Shown here piece by piece: positions 18,032 to 26,885 of a DNA stretch of 64,000 nt (its first letter is position 1; each line of letters begins with the position of its first letter). Below the pieces are notes generated by a model that was given only the letters and a program-made list of their open reading frames with translations, ran no database searches and was not told the DNA's origin. Position numbers and translations under genes: made by a program. Source of the DNA: Ephemeroptericola cinctiostellae (lineage in GTDB: Bacteria; Pseudomonadota; Gammaproteobacteria; Burkholderiales; Burkholderiaceae); the NCBI RefSeq assembly GCF_003339525.1, contig NZ_CP031124.1:124001-188000 (forward strand). The letters run 5' to 3'.

Positions 18032-19510
18032 TTATTTGATGTTGGGCGGCCCTTTGAATCGATTGCGCTCTCCAAAGCCCCACCAAAACACAGCCAAGAA
18101 CACCACCAAAGCAATGATCGCATAAAGCACTTTTTCATTGGGTGGTTGAATGCCCACAAAAATCAACACCAGACCACCGATCACCGCCAGTAATGCGATG
18201 GGTTTGGACAAACCGCCCAAATCAAACGGGCCTTTTTTCGTCCAAGTTTTGCCTTCCACAAAGAAACCAACCGCCGTGGGCATGATGTAAGAGATGTACA
18301 TGAACACCGCACATGCCGTAGACAAAACCACAAAAGCATCACCGTACAATGTCGCCACAAACGATGAAATGGCGGTTGCCCAAATGGCAGCAGTGGGTGC
18401 TTTGGTAACAGGGTCAACCGATTTCAATGCATTGGATGCGGGCAAACCACCGTCGCGTGCGAAGGCATAAATCATGCGCGAGGTCGACATCATCGCCGCC
18501 AAAGCGCACAGGTAATTGACTGCAAAAATGCCGAGCCCCAAGATGACTTTTAAGCCAGCAGGCAAACTGTCAAGCAATGCTGCAAAAAAGCCCAATCCAC
18601 TTTTCACACCCTCAGCCAAATCAGGCATCACCAGCAAAAATGTAGCCACCAGACCAAAACCAAACAAAGCAGACCACAGCACCGATGAAACGATGCCTTT
18701 GGGCACATTTTCAGCTGCATTGTGGGTTTCCTCCGCCGTATGCGCCGAGGCATCAAAACCCGTGATCGTATAAATCGTCAACAACAACCCCGATAAAAAC
18801 ACCATGAGGCTGCTTGAAGATTCAGGCCACATGCTGCCCTCTTGCCCTGTGAAATTGGTGAATGTGAGCAGGCGCGACACATCGGTTGGCGTTTTGGAAT
18901 ACACCCACAAAGAAATCACCAAAACAGTCGCAATGATGAAAATCAAATAACCCGAAATATCAATTAACTTGGTCGTCAAGCCCACCGCTTTGTGATTCAA
19001 CATCGCCTGAGTGACGGTGAACAAAGCGATAAAACCAGTTTGCTGCACCCAGCCCCAATCAGTCGTATCAAATCCCAACAGCGGTGCTACCAACGTTTTA
19101 AAAAATGGATCATACACACCAAAATTCACCGAAGCGATCACAAAAATCAAACCCAGCAAGTTGAACCACGCCGTTGTCCAGCCATAACCTTTATTGCCCA
19201 AAATTGAACCCCAGTGGTACAAACCACCTGCGGTGGGGTACGCTGAGGCAATTTGCGCCATGGCCAAAGCAACCACCACCGCAAACGCCGCGCCCACAAT
19301 CCAGCCCAACCCAATCGACAAACCACCCGCCGCCCCCAACGCACTGGGGAAGGCGGTGATGCCACCCGCTAAGATACAAATGATCGAAAAAGACACGGCA
19401 AAATTTGAAAACTTACTCATTCGGCGGTGAAGGTCTTGCTGATAACCCATGCTCTCCAGCAACTTCGCATCGGCATCATGCGGCTCTGGTGTACTTATTT
19501 TTTTACTCAT
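18032..19510 (-). CDS. APC-family amino acid/amine permease
   Basis: 492 residues with about twelve membrane segments. The N-terminal block FSNFAVSFSIICILAGGIT and the central TITGFDASAHTAEETHNA are hallmarks of the amino acid/choline/GABA permease branch of the APC superfamily. GGAG site before the ATG. It lies downstream of the hydrolase, alcohol dehydrogenase, aldehyde dehydrogenase and glutamine-synthetase-like genes on the same strand, so it probably imports the amine that the cluster degrades; the substrate is not readable from sequence. Confidence 0.88.
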   Translation of the reverse strand: MSKKISTPEPHDADAKLLESMGYQQDLHRRMSKFSNFAVSFSIICILAGGITAFPSALGAAGGLSIGLGWIVGAAFAVVVALAMAQIASAYPTAGGLYHWGSILGNKGYGWTTAWFNLLGLIFVIASVNFGVYDPFFKTLVAPLLGFDTTDWGWVQQTGFIALFTVTQAMLNHKAVGLTTKLIDISGYLIFIIATVLVISLWVYSKTPTDVSRLLTFTNFTGQEGSMWPESSSSLMVFLSGLLLTIYTITGFDASAHTAEETHNAAENVPKGIVSSVLWSALFGFGLVATFLLVMPDLAEGVKSGLGFFAALLDSLPAGLKVILGLGIFAVNYLCALAAMMSTSRMIYAFARDGGLPASNALKSVDPVTKAPTAAIWATAISSFVATLYGDAFVVLSTACAVFMYISYIMPTAVGFFVEGKTWTKKGPFDLGGLSKPIALLAVIGGLVLIFVGIQPPNEKVLYAIIALVVFLAVFWWGFGERNRFKGPPNIK

Positions 19511-19654
19511 CGTTGCACTCCTTGAAGTGTTTAACTGCTGCTTTTATGGTCATAAAGAATGACTGTTGTGCATTCGTATCGAAACTGAGGTTAGACTGAG
19601 ATTGAGATTTAAATTGATAAACTGATGGGGTCGTAGAGTAATGTTGTCTTTAAA

Positions 19655-20371
19655 TCACACCTCCACTTTCTGGGCGGCTTGCACCAAACCATCAAATAAA
19701 GCTTGCTGCGTCCCATCCGTGCCCGCAGTCAATTCAGGATGCCACTGCACAGCCAATAAGAATTGAGCCGACGACGATGCGATGGCCTCAACGGTACCAT
19801 CTTCCGCCCAACCCACCGCCTGCAAATGGTCACCCAATTGATTCACGGCCTGATGATGCCACGACGAGGTCATGACCCGAGTCGAGCCCATGGTTGCGGC
19901 CAGCAAAGAATCAGGTGCAACGTTCACAGCATGAACCGTTGGCGTTCTGGATGCGCTGCGGTGCAGCACCTCCTCGCCCACCACTTCAGGCAAATGCAGG
20001 TGCAAGCTACCACCGCACGCCACATTCACCAACTGCAAACCACGACAAATCGCCAGTATCGGCATACCGAGTGCCAGTGCGGCTCGTGTCAAACTCAGCT
20101 CTGTGTCATCTCGTACTGGATTAAGGCTGTAAATCGTCTCATGCATGTCCTCACCGTGCAATTCAGGGTCGATGTCACCCCCACCAATCAACACCAGCCC
20201 ATCCAGCCGAGACAACCACGCGGACACCATGTCCGCGCCCATCGGCGGCAACAACACAGGCACACCACCCGCTCGCACCACCGCCTCCAAATACTCCCGA
20301 GGCGTGTGATAACCATGGCCCTCGCCACTCGGATAAGCCGTCAACCCAATGACTGGTTTAATTTTTTCCAT
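19655..20371 (-). CDS. Class I glutamine amidotransferase-like hydrolase, PuuD type
   Basis: Peptidase C26 family; PuuD cleaves gamma-glutamyl-GABA to GABA and glutamate. 238 residues from ATG 20371, which has GGAGG at good spacing. The nucleophile is in ILAICRGLQLVNVACGG, and the triad is completed by QWHPELTAG; the ERLDGLVL-type loop SRLDGLVLIGGGDIDP is also typical. In this cluster it would release the product from a gamma-glutamylated intermediate made by the ligase at 24111. Confidence 0.9.
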   Translation of the reverse strand: MEKIKPVIGLTAYPSGEGHGYHTPREYLEAVVRAGGVPVLLPPMGADMVSAWLSRLDGLVLIGGGDIDPELHGEDMHETIYSLNPVRDDTELSLTRAALALGMPILAICRGLQLVNVACGGSLHLHLPEVVGEEVLHRSASRTPTVHAVNVAPDSLLAATMGSTRVMTSSWHHQAVNQLGDHLQAVGWAEDGTVEAIASSSAQFLLAVQWHPELTAGTDGTQQALFDGLVQAAQKVEV

Positions 20372-20427
20372 GATGACCTCCAACGCTTTCTCAAAAACAC
20401 ACATGATGGATGAATGAATAATGTTCT

Positions 20428-21588
20428 TTAAAGTGCACCCGCCACCGCCGCACGGTAAATGTCGGCATAATCCGCCGCAGTCAATTGCACGGGATTACCG
20501 CCATCGCTTGGGTCATTTTTGGCCATCGCCCCAATCGCATCGGCTTGATCCAACGGGATGTTGATTTCGGCCAAGGTGTGCGGGATGTTCAACGACTGTC
20601 GCAAATCCAATACCCAGCTCAAAAAGCCATCAAAGCTGCTGTCAGCCAAACCGATGTAACGCGCCGCAGAACTTAAACGCTCAACAATGGCCTCTCGATT
20701 GCGCACCAACACATACGGCAACAAAATCGCATTGGCCAAACCATGGTGCGTGTCAAACACCGCACCAATCGGGTGTGCCAATGCATGCACACCGCCCAAC
20801 CCCTTTTGAAACGCCGTCGCACCCATGAGTGAGGCGGATAACATCTGCGCACGCGCTTCAATGTCTTGCCCATTGTGATAAGCACGCGGTAAAAAATCAT
20901 GCACCAACTTCATGCCTTCCAACGCCACCCCTTGTGCCAACGGATGGTAAAACGGCGAGCAAAAAGCTTCGATGTTATGCACCAATGCATCCACACCGGT
21001 CGCAGCCGTCAAATGAGCAGGCAAACCTGTGGTCAATTCAGGATCAGCCAAGACTCGTTGCGGCAACATCGCTGGGTGAAAAATAATCACTTTGCGGTGT
21101 GCCACATCGTCAATGATGAGGGAGGCGCGCCCGACTTCGCTGCCCGTGCCCGCGGTGGTTGGAATCGCAATCGAAGGTGCCACGCCCGCCACATTGACCC
21201 GCAGGTAATTGTCACCGACATCTTCAAAATCCCACAGCGGACGATCCTGCCCCGACATCAAAGCAATCGCCTTGCCCACATCCAACGCACTGCCACCGCC
21301 CAATGAAATCACCCCATCGTGCCCACCCGCATGGTAGGCCGCCACGCCTGCATCGACATCACGTCCAATCGGGTTTGGCCGCATGTCGCAGAACAACGCC
21401 GCACTCAACCCCGCATCCTGCAACTGCTTCAATATCTTGACCGTCATCGGCATTTCAGCCAAACCACGATCGGTCACCAACAGCGGACGCTTAATATTCA
21501 ACTCCGCGCACAAACCAGCCAACTCGCTGATTCGCCCCGCACCGAAACGAATGGGGGTCGGGTAATTCCAATTGCCTCGCAACTCCAT
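20428..21588 (-). CDS. Iron-containing alcohol dehydrogenase
   Basis: 386 residues. NAD-binding block SLGGGSALDVGKAIAL and metal ligands in ATGVDALVHNIEAFC and LAHPIGAVFDTHHGLANAIL place it in the group III Fe-ADH family. Located between the PuuD-type hydrolase and the aldehyde dehydrogenase. Classical putrescine (Puu) clusters lack such an enzyme, so the substrate of this cluster may be an amino alcohol or an aldehyde may be reduced reversibly. Confidence 0.9.
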   Translation of the reverse strand: MELRGNWNYPTPIRFGAGRISELAGLCAELNIKRPLLVTDRGLAEMPMTVKILKQLQDAGLSAALFCDMRPNPIGRDVDAGVAAYHAGGHDGVISLGGGSALDVGKAIALMSGQDRPLWDFEDVGDNYLRVNVAGVAPSIAIPTTAGTGSEVGRASLIIDDVAHRKVIIFHPAMLPQRVLADPELTTGLPAHLTAATGVDALVHNIEAFCSPFYHPLAQGVALEGMKLVHDFLPRAYHNGQDIEARAQMLSASLMGATAFQKGLGGVHALAHPIGAVFDTHHGLANAILLPYVLVRNREAIVERLSSAARYIGLADSSFDGFLSWVLDLRQSLNIPHTLAEINIPLDQADAIGAMAKNDPSDGGNPVQLTAADYADIYRAAVAGAL

Positions 21589-21664
21589 GGTGACTCCTTT
21601 TTAGTGGATTTAGTTTTTTGGGCATGTTTCAGCCCGTTATTGACACTGACGCAACACCATCACC

Positions 21665-21779
21665 CGTCATTCCCGCGTAGGCGGGAATCCAATTAAACGC
21701 CAAACATTATTGCTGGCTTGAAGCGTTTGAAATGATAGATACGCATTGCGTCAACGAACCCGCCTAAGCGGAAATGACG
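21665..21779. repeat. MITE-like palindromic repeat
   Basis: 115 bases with imperfect terminal inverted repeats CGTCATTCCCGC and GCGGAAATGACG. The left end contains ATTCCC-N8-GGGAAT, the pattern of Neisseria dRS3 repeats. Related ends flank the 130-bp elements at 56693 and 58508. It fills the 230-base gap between the alcohol and aldehyde dehydrogenase genes. Confidence 0.7.
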
Positions 21780-21818
21780 ACTTATTTTAATGCTCAGAAA
21801 AACCATGTTGCCCCACTG

Positions 21819-23207
21819 TTAAGCCGTTCTAAAATGAATCGACTTCACCCGCGTCAACTGCGCATAACCCAGCGCAGACAAGGACACGCCGCGCCCTGTG
21901 TCTTTGACCCCCGTCCATGCCAGCGCAGGATCAAGGTAATCGCAGCGGTTCATAAACACCGTACCCGTTTCAATCTGATCGGCCAAAGCCATCGCCGCAT
22001 CCGCATCGGTCGTCCAGATCGATGCGGTCAAACCGAAATCGCTGTCATTCATCAAACGCAGCGCCTCTTCATCCCCCGACACAGGCATGATGCCAATCAC
22101 GGGACCGAAACTCTCTTCGGTCATCAGCCGCATGCGGTGGTCAACATCCACCAAAACCTGTGGCGCAAGATAAGCCGTACCAGGCGCATCATGGGTAAAA
22201 TGCCCCGCAGGAATCAAAGTTTTCGCGCCCGCAGCCACCGCATCGGCGATCTGTTGACGCACAAAATCAGCGGCACGCGCACGCACCATCGGCCCCAAAT
22301 TGGTATTCGCATCCATCGGATTGCCGAAGCGATAGCCTTTGGTCAGCTCAACGAATTGCGCCACAAAATCATCGTACAAACTGGCGTGCACATAAATCCG
22401 CTCGACCCCGCAGCACGATTGTCCTGAATTAAAAAATGCACCATCCACCAAATTTTCAACCGCATTGTTTAAATCAGCATCCGCCCGCACATACGCAGGG
22501 TCTTTGCCGCCCAACTCCAAACCCAAACCAATGAAACGCTCCGCCGCTGCGCGCTGCACGGTGCGCCCACCTTCGACCGAACCCGTGAACGCCACGAAAT
22601 CAATGCCCTCACTGCCAATCAAAGCCAGCGTGTCGTCATGCGTCATGTGCAACACCTGAAACACCCCATTCGGTAAACCCGCCGCTTTAAACGCCTCATC
22701 AAATATTTTAGCCACCAAAGGCACCTGTGACGAATGTTTCAAGATGACCCGATTGCCCGCCACCAATGCAGGCACAATGGTGTTGATGGCGGTTAAAAAA
22801 GGATAATTCCAAGGCGCAAGCACCAACACCGTGCCGAGAGGTTCTCGGCGTAAAAAACGTGTAAAGCCCTCTTTCGGTGCGGGATAATTGTCCGCCAAGG
22901 CCTCATCGGCAATCGCAATCATGTGCCGTGCGCGCTCTTCCAAACCACGCACCTCGCCTGCGGCCTGTGCAATGGGTCGACCAATTTGCTGGGCAATGGC
23001 CTCAGCGATGCGATCTCGCTGCGACACCAACCAATCGATGGCCTGACCCACCAGCACTTTACGCTGCGCCAACGGTGTGTTTTGCCATGTTAAAGCAACC
23101 TGCTGCGATGCCTCCAGTGCCTGACGAATGTCTTCACCACTGGCATACCCATATTCAGCCAATACTTGCCCATCAACAGGAGAAACCACTGAAAATGTAG
23201 TGCTCAT
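21819..23207 (-). CDS. NAD(P)-dependent aldehyde dehydrogenase
   Basis: 462 residues from ATG 23207 (MSTTFSVVSPVDGQVL), which has GGTGG upstream; an upstream in-frame ATG at 23312 would add a hydrophobic stretch not usual for the family. Catalytic glutamate in GLELGGKDPAYV and cysteine in FFNSGQSCCGVERIY, and the APWNYPFLTAIN cofactor block, are intact. Related to succinate-semialdehyde and gamma-glutamyl-aminoaldehyde dehydrogenases. In context it oxidises the aldehyde formed from a gamma-glutamylated amine. Confidence 0.92.
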   Translation of the reverse strand: MSTTFSVVSPVDGQVLAEYGYASGEDIRQALEASQQVALTWQNTPLAQRKVLVGQAIDWLVSQRDRIAEAIAQQIGRPIAQAAGEVRGLEERARHMIAIADEALADNYPAPKEGFTRFLRREPLGTVLVLAPWNYPFLTAINTIVPALVAGNRVILKHSSQVPLVAKIFDEAFKAAGLPNGVFQVLHMTHDDTLALIGSEGIDFVAFTGSVEGGRTVQRAAAERFIGLGLELGGKDPAYVRADADLNNAVENLVDGAFFNSGQSCCGVERIYVHASLYDDFVAQFVELTKGYRFGNPMDANTNLGPMVRARAADFVRQQIADAVAAGAKTLIPAGHFTHDAPGTAYLAPQVLVDVDHRMRLMTEESFGPVIGIMPVSGDEEALRLMNDSDFGLTASIWTTDADAAMALADQIETGTVFMNRCDYLDPALAWTGVKDTGRGVSLSALGYAQLTRVKSIHFRTA

Positions 23208-23350
23208 ATCCACCCCAATCAAAAAAACAATAAAAACACAGCCTAACTCAGCACCCAATGCAGCCACAATGACCACCAATGGATTAATGGCTTTCATGAT
23301 GACACCTGCCAAAATCAGTTGAAGCCCACAACACGCGCCTCACCGAGCCG

Positions 23351-23563
23351 TTAATCAATTAATCAATTAATCAATTAATCAATTAATCAATTAATCAATT
23401 AATCAATTAATCAATAAATCAATAAATCAATAAATCAATAAATCAATAAATCAATAAATCAATAAATCAATAAATCAATAGATCAATAAATCAATAGATC
23501 AATAAATCAATAGATCAATAAATCAATAAATCAATAGATCAATAGATCAATAGATCAATAGAT
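23351..23563. repeat. Octanucleotide minisatellite
   Basis: About 26 tandem 8-bp units. The first third is TTAATCAA, then TAAATCAA, then mixed TAAATCAA and TAGATCAA. The variants are ordered in blocks, as expected from replication slippage with local spread. The array includes the last codons and the TGA stop of the osmC-like gene, and ends about 140 bases before the aldehyde dehydrogenase start. Confidence 0.98.
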
Positions 23564-24016
23564 CGGCTCACAACGCACATCGGTCGTGACCGAATTGGCA
23601 ATGAAACATTCTTCATGCGCACGGTGGTGCAAAGCATCCAACTGCTCCCGCGTGGGCGCATCGCCTTCAAACACCACATGTGGTTGCAAAGTGACAACCG
23701 TCATGACCATTTTTCCAGCGTCATTCTTCGCCATGACACCTGAAGCAGAATCTCGATAACTGACCACTTTAAACTTGCGTTTGAGCGCCATGGTCAAAAA
23801 CCACAACATGTGACAACTGCTTAACGATGCCACAAACATTTCCTCAGGATCAACCGCCGACACATCAGACATCGGTAGCGGTACGACATGCGGTGAAGAA
23901 GAGGCGGGCAAGATCACGCCACCATCAAAAGTCACCGTGTGACGGCGGCTGTATTGATTGCTTAAAAAATCGGTGTCATCGCACACCCATAAAATATCGG
24001 CACTGTAAGTGGACAT
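23555..24016 (-). CDS. OsmC/Ohr-family protein
   Basis: 153 residues from ATG 24016, GAGG upstream. OsmC fold with a conserved cysteine in the SLSSCHMLWFL block and a second in HEECFIANSV, the thiol pair used to reduce organic peroxides. It sits between the ligase and aldehyde dehydrogenase genes and may deal with reactive by-products. Its last codons and stop lie in the octamer minisatellite, so repeat-length changes could alter the C-terminus. Confidence 0.88.
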   Translation of the reverse strand: MSTYSADILWVCDDTDFLSNQYSRRHTVTFDGGVILPASSSPHVVPLPMSDVSAVDPEEMFVASLSSCHMLWFLTMALKRKFKVVSYRDSASGVMAKNDAGKMVMTVVTLQPHVVFEGDAPTREQLDALHHRAHEECFIANSVTTDVRCEPIY

Positions 24017-24110
24017 AAAAAAACCTCTGCAAAGTACATTTAAAAATTTGAAACCATCAAAAAAAACCAGCAAATCACATCTCAAACCAAATCGTGGGCT
24101 CAAATTAAGT

Positions 24111-25481
24111 TTAAATCACCTCAAAATACCGTTTCAACTCCCAATCGGTCACATGCTTTTGAAACTCACGCTCCTCCCACTCACGTGTCGCCGCATAATG
24201 ATCAACAAAATCATCACCAAACCAATCGCGCGCCACCTCCGAACCTTTGAGTTGCTGTGCCGCCTCCCATAAAGTGCGGCTCAATCGGCGGTGTGGCGCG
24301 ACCTCTTGCGCATAGCCATTACCCGTTACAGGCGCATCGGGTTCAATCTTGTGTTGAATCCCATGCAAACCGGCCGCCAGAGCAGAGGCGAGGGCAAGAT
24401 AAGGATTTGCATCTGCACCTGGCAAGCGGTATTCAACCCGTTGTGATTTCGCACTGCCCTCAATGACCCGCAACGACACCGTGCGGTTATCAATGCCCCA
24501 TGTGGCATTGGTCGGCGCCCAATAGCCTGGCACAAGACGACGAAAGCTGTTGACGTTCGGCGCTGCCATGCACATGATGTGCGGCATGAATTGTTGCAAA
24601 CCGCCAATGAAATGCCGCTGCATTTCACTCATATGGCCTTTGCCTTCTGCGTCGTAGAATAAATTTTTACCTTCGGCATTTTGTAAAGAGAGGTGGATGT
24701 GCCCGCCTTGACCTGGGTATGATTCATCCCATTTCGCCATGAACGACAGCATGCGCCCTTGCAATTGCGCCACCGCTTTAGAAAAAGTTTTAAATGTGGC
24801 CGCCTTGTCCGCAGCGGGCAACGCGGCGTCAACACACAGCGCGACTTCCAACGCACCCGGCCCACTTTCTTCATGAAAACCTTCAAGCGTTATGCCCATG
24901 TGCTCGCACACATCAATCAAGCTGCGGTAAAAATCCGCATTGACCGTGTTGCGTAACGCCGAATACCCACTGTAACCACGTCCCAACGGCTTGATTGGGC
25001 GGTAATTTTTTGCCAATAAAGATTCGCCATCCTCATCAGCGGCTAGAAACTCATACTCAAATCCAGCCACTGCAAACAAACCCATGTCCTCTGCCCGTTT
25101 CAGCACCCGACGCAAAACCCCACGAGGACAAATCCCCTCCAGCCGACCCATCAGCTCCCCTTGCACCCACAACATGTTGTCTTCCAACGGCAACTCACGC
25201 GCGGTTTCAGGTAAAATCCGCACCATCGCATCGGCGTAACCATTTTTCCAGCCTGTCAACGTCGTGTTATCGTACAAACTGTTGTTCACATCCCAACCAA
25301 ACAACACATCACAAAAACCAAAACCGCCCTCCAAAGAGGCAAAAAACTTATCACGCGACATGTATTTACCCGCCATCACACCATCCATGTCCACCACACC
25401 CACTTTGACTTGGCGCATGTCTCGTTCTATGATGAGCTTCTTGAGCGCATCCGCGCTGTCTATTTTTAATATTTGACTCAT
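24111..25481 (-). CDS. Glutamine synthetase-family gamma-glutamyl-amine ligase
   Basis: 456 residues from ATG 25481 (MSQILKIDSADALKK; GGGG site). Catalytic beta-grasp/guanido-kinase fold: FEYEFL, EESGPGALEVAL, GGHIHLSL, and RVEYRLPGADANPYLALA are the metal and glutamate sites. The variants differ from GlnA and fit the PuuA/GlnA3-like group that joins glutamate to amines such as putrescine or ethanolamine. First gene of the minus-strand cluster and divergent from the regulator at 25724. Confidence 0.88.
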   Translation of the reverse strand: MSQILKIDSADALKKLIIERDMRQVKVGVVDMDGVMAGKYMSRDKFFASLEGGFGFCDVLFGWDVNNSLYDNTTLTGWKNGYADAMVRILPETARELPLEDNMLWVQGELMGRLEGICPRGVLRRVLKRAEDMGLFAVAGFEYEFLAADEDGESLLAKNYRPIKPLGRGYSGYSALRNTVNADFYRSLIDVCEHMGITLEGFHEESGPGALEVALCVDAALPAADKAATFKTFSKAVAQLQGRMLSFMAKWDESYPGQGGHIHLSLQNAEGKNLFYDAEGKGHMSEMQRHFIGGLQQFMPHIMCMAAPNVNSFRRLVPGYWAPTNATWGIDNRTVSLRVIEGSAKSQRVEYRLPGADANPYLALASALAAGLHGIQHKIEPDAPVTGNGYAQEVAPHRRLSRTLWEAAQQLKGSEVARDWFGDDFVDHYAATREWEEREFQKHVTDWELKRYFEVI

Positions 25482-25625
25482 TGCCACCCCTTTGAAACAC
25501 TTCAAAAAAGGAATTCAATTTCTTGAATCGGTCTGAAAAACAGCATACCATTTGCATATGGACAACCCACCTTGAACATGCATCGGGTACCATTGGTGCA
25601 CAAGATTAACACCAACGCAATGTAT

Positions 25626-25674
25626 TGTAAATTATTTTTAATGCTTTATTTAAAATAAAGTAATAAAAATTACA
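25626..25674. promoter_or_regulatory. Inverted-repeat candidate operator of the amine cluster
   Basis: TGTAA (25626-25630) and TTACA (25670-25674) flank a perfect palindrome CTTTATTT-A-AAATAAAG, and the intervening bases are also partly symmetric. The site lies 50 bases before the RpiR-type regulator gene and 145 bases before the ligase gene. RpiR-family proteins such as HexR use TGTA/TACA half-sites. Binding is inferred. Confidence 0.45.
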
Positions 25675-25723
25675 ACTCGTAAAAACAAAAACCATCACCA
25701 TTTCAGCACCTTAGGAGAAACCC

Positions 25724-26593
25724 ATGGTTCAGCCAAGCACCATCGCAGAACAATTGCGCACCAACATGGATGGCTTCACCCCCAGCGAACGCAAAATTGC
25801 CCGCGTGCTGCTCGCCAATTACCCAATGGTCGGGCTGGACACCATCGCTCAATTCGCCGCTCGCGCCCACGTCAGCGGCCCCTCCATCTTGCGCTGGGTG
25901 GCACGACTCGGTTTCGACAACTATGGTGCATTTCAAAACAAACTGCGAGCGGAACTTGAGGTTCGCCTTCAATCACCACTTGCCCGTCATGAAACCCCCA
26001 GCCCCCAGATCGACGACAACGACTTTTTAGCCCACTTTGCCCACAAGCTGCACACCCTCATGCAAGACACCATCGCCCACATCCCACGTGGAGAGTTTGA
26101 CGGTGCGGTTGAGCTTTTGTGTGACACACGTCGCCCCGTGTGGTTACTCGGTGGCCGCCTCACCCGCCCGCTTGCCGAAGTACTCGCCAATCACCTCAAG
26201 GCCATGCGCCCAGACATTGAATTGATTTCATCGCACCCCTCCAATTGGCCACATGCCATCGCCGACATGCACAAGGGCGACACATTGGTGATTTTTGACA
26301 TTCGCCGTTATTGGGAAGATGCCGCCCATCTCGCAGACATCGCCTCACAACGCAAACTCAACATCATTCTTTTCACCGATGAGTTTCACTCGCCGATCAC
26401 CCGCGTCGCCCGTCACATTTTACCCGCCCACCTTGCCCACGCCTCCAGCTGGGATGCCAACACACCTTTGATGATGCTCATTGATGCACTGGTTTTTGCC
26501 ATGAGTCGAAAAAACAAAAACAGTGCGCACAAGCGACTCACCGAAATCGAACAATTGCGTGTTATTTTTGCTGAAAAAATAAGCACACATTAA
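25724..26593 (+). CDS. MurR/RpiR-family transcriptional regulator
   Basis: 289 residues. N-terminal RpiR helix-turn-helix (about residues 1-78, with SERKIARVLLANYP and SGPSILRWVARLGFDNY) and a C-terminal SIS domain (about 125-255, WLLGGRLTRPLAEVLANHL). SIS domains usually sense phosphosugars, so a regulator of this type for amine catabolism is unusual, but the divergent position next to the ligase gene argues for that role. The known putrescine regulator PuuR belongs to another family. Confidence 0.88.
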   Translation: MVQPSTIAEQLRTNMDGFTPSERKIARVLLANYPMVGLDTIAQFAARAHVSGPSILRWVARLGFDNYGAFQNKLRAELEVRLQSPLARHETPSPQIDDNDFLAHFAHKLHTLMQDTIAHIPRGEFDGAVELLCDTRRPVWLLGGRLTRPLAEVLANHLKAMRPDIELISSHPSNWPHAIADMHKGDTLVIFDIRRYWEDAAHLADIASQRKLNIILFTDEFHSPITRVARHILPAHLAHASSWDANTPLMMLIDALVFAMSRKNKNSAHKRLTEIEQLRVIFAEKISTH

Positions 26594-26701
26594 CTATAAA
26601 ACACGTTAGAATAGAAATCGGCTTTTCAAGCATAAAAATATAAACTTTTTATCAAAAAGTTCTTGACGACTTTCGAAAAGAACGTCATAATTGCACTCTA
26701 T

Positions 26702-26777
26702 TCCCTGATAGCTCAGCCGGTAGAGCGACGGACTGTTAATCCGCAGGTCCCAGGTTCGAATCCTGGTCGGGGAGCCA
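26702..26777 (+). tRNA. tRNA-Asn (anticodon GTT)
   Basis: 76 bases with encoded CCA. Acceptor TCCCTGA/TCGGGGA, anticodon loop CTGTTAA giving GTT, T-loop GGTTCGAATCC. Followed by a terminator at 26801. Confidence 0.97.
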
Positions 26778-26800
26778 AAAAAAAACCAGCATCACGGTTA

Positions 26801-26837
26801 AAAAAACCAGCAAACATTGCGTTTAGCTGGTTTTTTT
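26801..26837 (+). terminator. Terminator after tRNA-Asn
   Basis: Stem AACCAGC-AAAC with GTTT-A-GCTGGTT around a short loop, followed by seven T. Confidence 0.85.
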
Positions 26838-26885
26838 GTCACCATGAGAAACTCATCTGTCTTTTAACCCTCCCCCGTCCAAACA

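Noticed and set aside
23351..23563. Possible CRISPR array
   Set aside because: Units are contiguous 8-mers without spacers; it is a minisatellite.
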